Of a DNA stretch of 54,538 bases, positions 50,818-54,538 are shown one piece after another. A program made the position numbers and the translations under genes. The stretch is taken from contig NZ_JAATHJ010000022.1 of assembly GCF_012034335.1 (NCBI RefSeq), positions 1 through 54,538 on the forward strand, written 5' to 3'. Each line of letters begins with the position of its first letter. Position 1 is the stretch's first letter. Below the pieces are notes generated by a model. It made no database searches, had not been told where the DNA came from, and was given only the letters and a program-made list of their open reading frames with translations. Source of the stretch: Alkalicoccus luteus. GTDB taxonomy: Bacteria > Bacillota > Bacilli > Bacillales > Salisediminibacteriaceae.

Positions 50818-52098
50818 ATGCTTGGAATTTTATTAGGATTAATTACGATCATGGTCCTCGCCTATCTCGGCTGGTCCATCATCTGGGTGGCACCTATCGC
50901 AGCCGGTATTGTCGCTCTAACCGGAGGACTCGACCTGCTCGATGCCTATCGCGATACATATATGGGCGGGTTTGTCGGATTTGCACAGGATTGGTTTCCG
51001 GTCTTTATGCTCGGTGCCATTTTCGGAAAGCTGATGGACGTCACCGGAATGTCACGCTCTGTCGCAACGGCGATTACGAAAACGATCGGCGTCAAACGGG
51101 CCATTCTCGGTGTCGTCTTGTCTGCTGCAGCTTTAACCTACGGAGGCGTGAGCCTTTTCGTCGTCGTGTTCGCCGTCTATCCGCTCGCTCTCCCTTTATT
51201 CCGCGAGGCAAACATACCGAGGCGCCTGATTCCGCCGACGATTGCACTCGGCGCACTGACGTTTACGATGACGGCGCTGCCCGGTTCGCCGCAAATCCAG
51301 AACCTGATTCCAACCGGCTACTATGGCACAAATGCGATGGCCGGTCCTGTAATGGGGTTAACAGCAGCGGCAGTGATGATGTTCGGCGGGTATTTTTACC
51401 TCCGCTGGCGCGAACAGAAGCTGCGTGAAGCGGGAGAGGTGTATACCGAGCCGAAGGAAAAACAGAAAAAAGCCGATGGAGAGATGCCGAGCATTCTTTT
51501 ATCCTTTGTTCCTCTCGCACTCGTTATACTCACGCTGAACGTGTTCGGCTGGGACATCGTCGTCGCTCTTCTGACGGGGATCGCCACCATTCTTCTATTT
51601 AACATCTCAAAATACGCGTCATTCGTGCAAGCCGTGAACGAAGGCGCCGGCGGCTCTGTAGTGGCGATCATTAACACAAGCGCCGCTGTCGGATTCGGAA
51701 CGGTTGTGCAGGCAGTTCCGGGTTTTGATCGGCTGTCCGAGCTTGTCATGGGCATCCCCGGCAATCCGCTCATCTCCCAGGCCGTTGCCGTTAACCTGAT
51801 GGCAGGCGCAACCGGTTCTGCCTCAGGCGGGATGGGCATTGCCCTTGAAGCGCTTGGCGCCCAGTATTTGGAGATGGCCAATCAGGCGGGCATTCCGCCG
51901 GAAGCGTTTCACCGCGTTGCTTCGATTGCGTCAGGTGGTTTAGACGCCCTGCCGCATAACGGCGCTGTACTGACGCTATTGGCAGTTACCGGCATGACGC
52001 ATAAAGACAGCTATAAAGACATCTTCGTCGTAGCTGCCGCGATCCCGGTCGTATCGGTCGTGTTTGCGATTGGCGTGTATATGATCGGCTTGTTGTAA
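50818..52098 (+). CDS. GntP-family permease
   Basis: 426 residues with about 12 membrane helices. FVGFAQDWFPVFMLGAIFG, YGGVSLFVVVFAVYPLAL, TALPGSPQIQNLIP and ATGSASGGMGIALEALG match the GntP family, close in feel to B. subtilis YxjC and other hydroxy-acid permeases. It likely imports the substrate used by the iron-ADH and MmsA (a short hydroxy acid, inference). AAGGAGG precedes ATG 50818. Confidence 0.88.
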   Translation: MLGILLGLITIMVLAYLGWSIIWVAPIAAGIVALTGGLDLLDAYRDTYMGGFVGFAQDWFPVFMLGAIFGKLMDVTGMSRSVATAITKTIGVKRAILGVVLSAAALTYGGVSLFVVVFAVYPLALPLFREANIPRRLIPPTIALGALTFTMTALPGSPQIQNLIPTGYYGTNAMAGPVMGLTAAAVMMFGGYFYLRWREQKLREAGEVYTEPKEKQKKADGEMPSILLSFVPLALVILTLNVFGWDIVVALLTGIATILLFNISKYASFVQAVNEGAGGSVVAIINTSAAVGFGTVVQAVPGFDRLSELVMGIPGNPLISQAVAVNLMAGATGSASGGMGIALEALGAQYLEMANQAGIPPEAFHRVASIASGGLDALPHNGAVLTLLAVTGMTHKDSYKDIFVVAAAIPVVSVVFAIGVYMIGLL

Positions 52099-52154
52099 AA
52101 TGATAGCAGCGCTGCTCATCTTTCCCGGAACAAATCGATGTAAAACAGCTTTTC

Positions 52155-52189
52155 AAAAGCACCGTTGTCTGACAGGCAGCGGTGCTTTT
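52155..52189 (+). terminator. Intrinsic terminator of the permease gene
   Basis: AAAAGCACCG and CGGTGCTTTT (52155-52164 and 52180-52189) are the outer arms, with TG/CA pairs inside. It lies 57 bp past the stop. Confidence 0.8.
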
Positions 52190-52248
52190 ATTCATGCTTT
52201 TTTTAGACAGCAGGTACGGTCTCCCATAAACTTATGTCACGAATGCAC

Positions 52249-52720
52249 GGATCGCTTCCGGGCACCGGAAGCTTCCTTAAGAAGGGTGTTGCTTGGGAAA
52301 GTGTTCATCTTTTCTGGCAAAATCATTAACTTCTTAAGGAAGATGTTCAACTTTTCAGGTGAAAGCTTTAACTTCGGCATCTAACTGTTTACGAGCATCA
52401 ACTTCGAACTGCTATAACGAAGAAACGTTCATCTGGCGGACGGAAACGTTTATCTTCTCTAGAAAATGTTCAACTTTTCCGACTGAAGCAGATTGCTTCC
52501 GGGGTCCGGAAGCTTCCTTTTAGGATCTTGATAAGTTGGCGGCACCAAATGAAAAGTTGGCTCGGTCAACTAATAACTTTTTCGCTATATAGAACGCGAA
52601 TTGATAACACTGATAACTTCGACGCAGAGGATGAAATGTTTGCCTCAACATTTAATAACTTTCCCTCCCCAAATGAAAACTTCGTGAGCCGGAATGAAAA
52701 CTTTCGCGTTACTTCGTCCC
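52249..52720. repeat. Phased repeat array, copy B (about 470 bp)
   Basis: The hairpin GCTTCCGG/CCGGAAGC (52254-52272) is followed by units anchored at 52304, 52326, 52346, 52368, 52397, 52428, 52449 and 52469 (steps of 22, 20, 22, 29, 31, 21 and 20). A second such hairpin lies at 52495. Then come anchors at 52531, 52552, 52573, 52604, 52634, 52655, 52676 and 52697 (steps of 21, 21, 31, 30, 21, 21 and 21). The unit core is AAAACTT, ATAACTT or TTCAACTT. The block 52495-52646 repeats in copy A. The stretch 52099-52900 holds no convincing gene. Confidence 0.85.
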
Positions 52721-52740
52721 TTTCATTTCGCCATGCAAAA

Positions 52741-52770
52741 AAACTCAGGAGCACATTGGCTCCTGAGTTT
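52741..52770 (-). terminator. Terminator beside array copy B
   Basis: AAACTCAGGAGC (52741-52752) and GCTCCTGAGTTT (52759-52770) pair perfectly, with T runs on both strands. It likely serves the leftward gene ending at 52901, although 130 bp lie between. Its inner stem and loop match the mmsA terminator at 46122-46151. Confidence 0.75.
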
Positions 52771-52900
52771 TTCATAGGAGAACAGAGATCTCCTTTGCAG
52801 ATTGGTCGCGGTGACGTTTAAAATCGAATAAGTAGAGTGACTAGTAGAGTGAGTAAGAGTATTGAATCTGCTGTATGCTGTTGTACGGCTGCGAACCGGT

Positions 52901-53119
52901 TTATGCAAATGTTCCCTTCAGCTTCTCGGTCACAGGTGACGTCGCTTCTTCTGTCGACGCTTGTCTTACCTGCCACTCCATGGACGGCCGGATTGATTTG
53001 TTCAGCGCTGCTGCCATCAATTCCGCTTCTTCCTTCGTGTCGAAAACCTTCGGAATGTCCAACCCAGTATGAGTCAGTATTTCATCCGTTCCCCATCTGA
53101 TACGAAAAAGAATATACAT
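52901..53119 (-). CDS. Small uncharacterised cytoplasmic protein
   Basis: 72 residues, no signal peptide. FDTKEEAELMAAALNKSIRP reads like a sporulation or Arc-type helix, followed by EWQVRQASTEE. GGAGGGG sits 5 nt before ATG 53119. The 275-bp gap to the next gene is AT-rich and shows no further gene. No family was recognised. Confidence 0.6.
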   Translation of the reverse strand: MYILFRIRWGTDEILTHTGLDIPKVFDTKEEAELMAAALNKSIRPSMEWQVRQASTEEATSPVTEKLKGTFA

Positions 53120-53394
53120 GGTATCCCCTCCAAACGATGAGTATACGTTTATAATAGTTGGAAGCTGGAAGAAAGAAAAGTAAATCTTTCCTAATACATA
53201 ATTTTACACAAAAATAACGTTTATTATGAATAAAACCATTAAAAGAATCGAATAATCATCTATGTAACTAGGTTTAAATATCTATTCGTTGCCAATATTG
53301 GGGTTGCTTTCGTATGAATCACGCAAAAAAGCGAATATAATTTTCATTTTACAGGAATTTACGTACTATCAGCACACATGAAGGAGGGTTTATA

Positions 53395-53682
53395 GTGAGC
53401 CGTTTACTAAGAGGCATTACACCGCTGTTTGCGGTCGTTATGATCGTCGGCGCTGCCATTTATTTTATTTACACAACGACGCAGGAGCATCCGATCGGCG
53501 GACCTGCACAGGTTGCTGTCGACATCCTGATTCTCGTCGTTCTTGCCCTTGGATTAGGGTCATTGCTATTTGCGAAAGTTTCAAAAGAAGAAGGCACGAT
53601 GAAGCCGGTTAAAGAAGGCCGCGCTGAAACAGATGAGGAAAAGGCAGACGTTACGCACGATAAAGATAATGAGAATCGATAG
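53395..53682 (+). CDS. Small two-helix membrane protein with charged tail
   Basis: 95 residues. Two helices (about 7-26 and 39-58) are followed by a Lys/Glu-rich cytoplasmic tail of about 35 residues. AAGGAGG lies 7 nt before GTG 53395. A terminator follows. No family was recognised. Confidence 0.7.
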   Translation: MSRLLRGITPLFAVVMIVGAAIYFIYTTTQEHPIGGPAQVAVDILILVVLALGLGSLLFAKVSKEEGTMKPVKEGRAETDEEKADVTHDKDNENR

Positions 53683-53689
53683 CGATATT

Positions 53690-53727
53690 AAAAAGCTGCT
53701 GCCGTTTAATTGGCAGCAGCTTTTTTT
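53690..53727. terminator. Bidirectional terminator between convergent genes
   Basis: AAAAAGCTGCTGCC and GGCAGCAGCTTTTTTT pair around an 8-nt loop. It overlaps the stop codon of the peroxiredoxin gene at 53726. Confidence 0.88.
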
Positions 53728-54199
53728 AGGATTGCCTGCTCTCCAGCTTTCGGCAGGCTTCAAACACTTCCTGATAGTGAGCGTCATTCTCGGCATCAAA
53801 CGCTTCATTCCGATAGGCGAGCGTCCCGTCCCTGTGAATCAAGAAGCAGGCACGGCTGGATACTTCATCCTCCGGGTCGAGCACACCAAAGTCACGCGCT
53901 GTTGTTTTATGCCAGTCGGCTAACAGCGGATACGGAAGCGTCCCGAGCGTAGCTTCAAATACGTTTTGCGTGTACATATGATCGACGCTGATCCCTAGCA
54001 CTTCAATCTGGCGTTCGTCAAAAAAATCGTAGGCCTCTTTCCAAGAGGTCAATTCTCTGATTCAGCCAGGGGTGAAGGCAAGCGGAAAAAACACGAGCAG
54101 CACATGCTTCTCCCCCATATAATCGGAAAGTGACATGCTTTTCCTCTTTGTGGACGGCAGCGTAAATTCCGGAACACGTTTTCCTTCTGATACTGTCAT
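53726..54199 (-). CDS. Peroxiredoxin with in-frame TGA at the peroxidatic cysteine (candidate selenoprotein)
   Basis: Read through one TGA, the frame gives 157 residues of the AhpC/TSA peroxiredoxin fold. VPEFTLPST, then LLVFFPLAFTPG, the TGA codon (54064-54062, position 46), IRELTSWKEAYDFF, VLGISVDHMYTQNVF, YPLLADWHK and AYRNEAF follow in normal order. Relatives have FFPLAFTPVCTREL, so the TGA falls exactly at the catalytic cysteine. A stem-loop 19 nt further on fits a bacterial SECIS. The protein would reduce peroxides in the cytoplasm. Start ATG 54199 follows AGGTG. The alternative is a nonsense-mutated or misread TGC codon. Confidence 0.75.
54034..54064 (-). promoter_or_regulatory. Candidate SECIS element
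   Basis: After the TGA (54064-54062) come 19 nt up to an apical GGA loop, closed by a 6-bp stem (CCTCTT 54048-54043 and AAGAGG 54039-54034). Bacterial SECIS models ask for a short apical loop with G at the first or second position, 16-37 nt from the UGA. Both hold here. Confidence 0.55.
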
Positions 54200-54352
54200 T
54201 TGATCACCTGCTTTCTAGTTGTCCCTATCGCCTCTGCTACCCACAATTTGCAAAGCGTTAACCTCCATTGCCAACATTAAGCCTAAAGCAGCAACTAAAA
54301 AAATGTTGTGAAACTCTCCCTGCTAAAGCCACCTGTCTTTTTTGAGCCTTAA

Positions 54353-54407
54353 GGGGTCCCGTCAGGAAAATGCGGATTTACAACGTTAAGCTTATTTTCC
54401 TGACCCC
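54353..54407. repeat. Imperfect inverted repeat, possible mobile-element remnant
   Basis: GGGGTC, then GTCAGGAAAAT (54361-54371), mirrors ATTTTCCTGACCCC (54394-54407), with a 5-nt insertion in the left arm. The symmetry resembles the ends of small insertion elements. The rest of 54220-54538 shows no gene except a possible ribosome binding site (GGGAGGAGG) at the edge. Confidence 0.4.
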
Positions 54408-54432
54408 GAGCTCGACAGTTACTAGGTAAACG

Positions 54433-54477
54433 AAATGCCTGGGAACCCTACTAAGACAAGGGTTCTCAGGCATTTTT
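54433..54477. terminator. Strong bidirectional terminator near the right edge
   Basis: AAATGCCTG and GAACCCT pair with AGGGTTC and CAGGCATTT (54433-54449 with 54459-54475, one mismatch), followed by TTTTT on the plus strand. The gene it serves is not visible. Confidence 0.75.
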
Positions 54478-54538
54478 GAATACACCAGACGTGTTACTAG
54501 GAATTCGCCTGGAGATCGAGGATATTGGGAGGAGGCTT

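Noticed and set aside
52528-52821. Frames on both strands across array copy B
   Set aside because: Same reasoning as copy A. Opposite frames overlap each other and lack start signals.

Overview
The window looks like a chromosomal segment of a Gram-positive Bacillaceae bacterium (Bacillota). Signs are ecsAB, GlpP, a yvkB/yvkC-like TetR-Rph pair, AAGGAGG ribosome binding sites, CcpA cre sites, and Zur- and MntR-like boxes. Roughly a dozen very acidic secreted lipoproteins, a KtrC-type K+ regulator and a DUF368 protein suggest a halophilic or alkaliphilic lifestyle (inference). No rRNA, tRNA, CRISPR array or intact insertion sequence was seen.

Layout. 0-8 kb: small membrane proteins and lipoproteins, an amidohydrolase and an SDR. 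8-14 kb: ecsAB with a lipoprotein, then a TetR regulator and a rifampin-phosphotransferase-like enzyme. 14-20 kb: a NifU-N protein, a BsuPI-type lipoprotein, and a PTS dihydroxyacetone kinase operon (dhaK-dhaL-dhaM-glpP). That operon has a near-consensus sigma-54 promoter and a cre site, and lies behind a sigma-54 activator with an HPr-like N-terminus. 20-27 kb: a DnaD-like orphan, stress-type small proteins, a DUF6544 protein, a MazG-like pyrophosphohydrolase, an S41 peptidase and hydrolases. 27-30 kb: two metal-binding lipoproteins, Mn-type and Zn-type (the latter with a His-rich loop), next to MntR- and Zur-like boxes. 30-44 kb: an oxidoreductase, a SolA-like oxidase, DUF368, lipoproteins, acetyltransferases, an aquaporin, KtrC, a DMT transporter and an AraC-type regulator. 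44-52 kb: a second sigma-54 system, in which a CBS/PAS activator sits between a GntP-family permease and an iron-ADH plus MmsA operon. Both of those promoters are sigma-54 type with nearby cre sites. 53-54.5 kb: small proteins and a peroxiredoxin.

Most interesting points. (1) The peroxiredoxin reading frame is interrupted by one in-frame TGA exactly where the peroxidatic cysteine belongs, followed at 19 nt by a short stem with a GGA loop. This is the signature of a selenocysteine peroxiredoxin. (2) Four intergenic stretches carry related degenerate repeats. The best three have units spaced at 21 nt or about 30 nt, and all four lie directly beyond an intrinsic terminator. Two share a 152-bp block with three differences. 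(3) The dha activator carries an HPr-like domain, while the local DhaM is EIIA-only. (4) Several genes show anomalies: two adjacent genes lack a standard start codon, and three genes carry an apparent one-base homopolymer insertion. Draft-sequence error must therefore be considered throughout.
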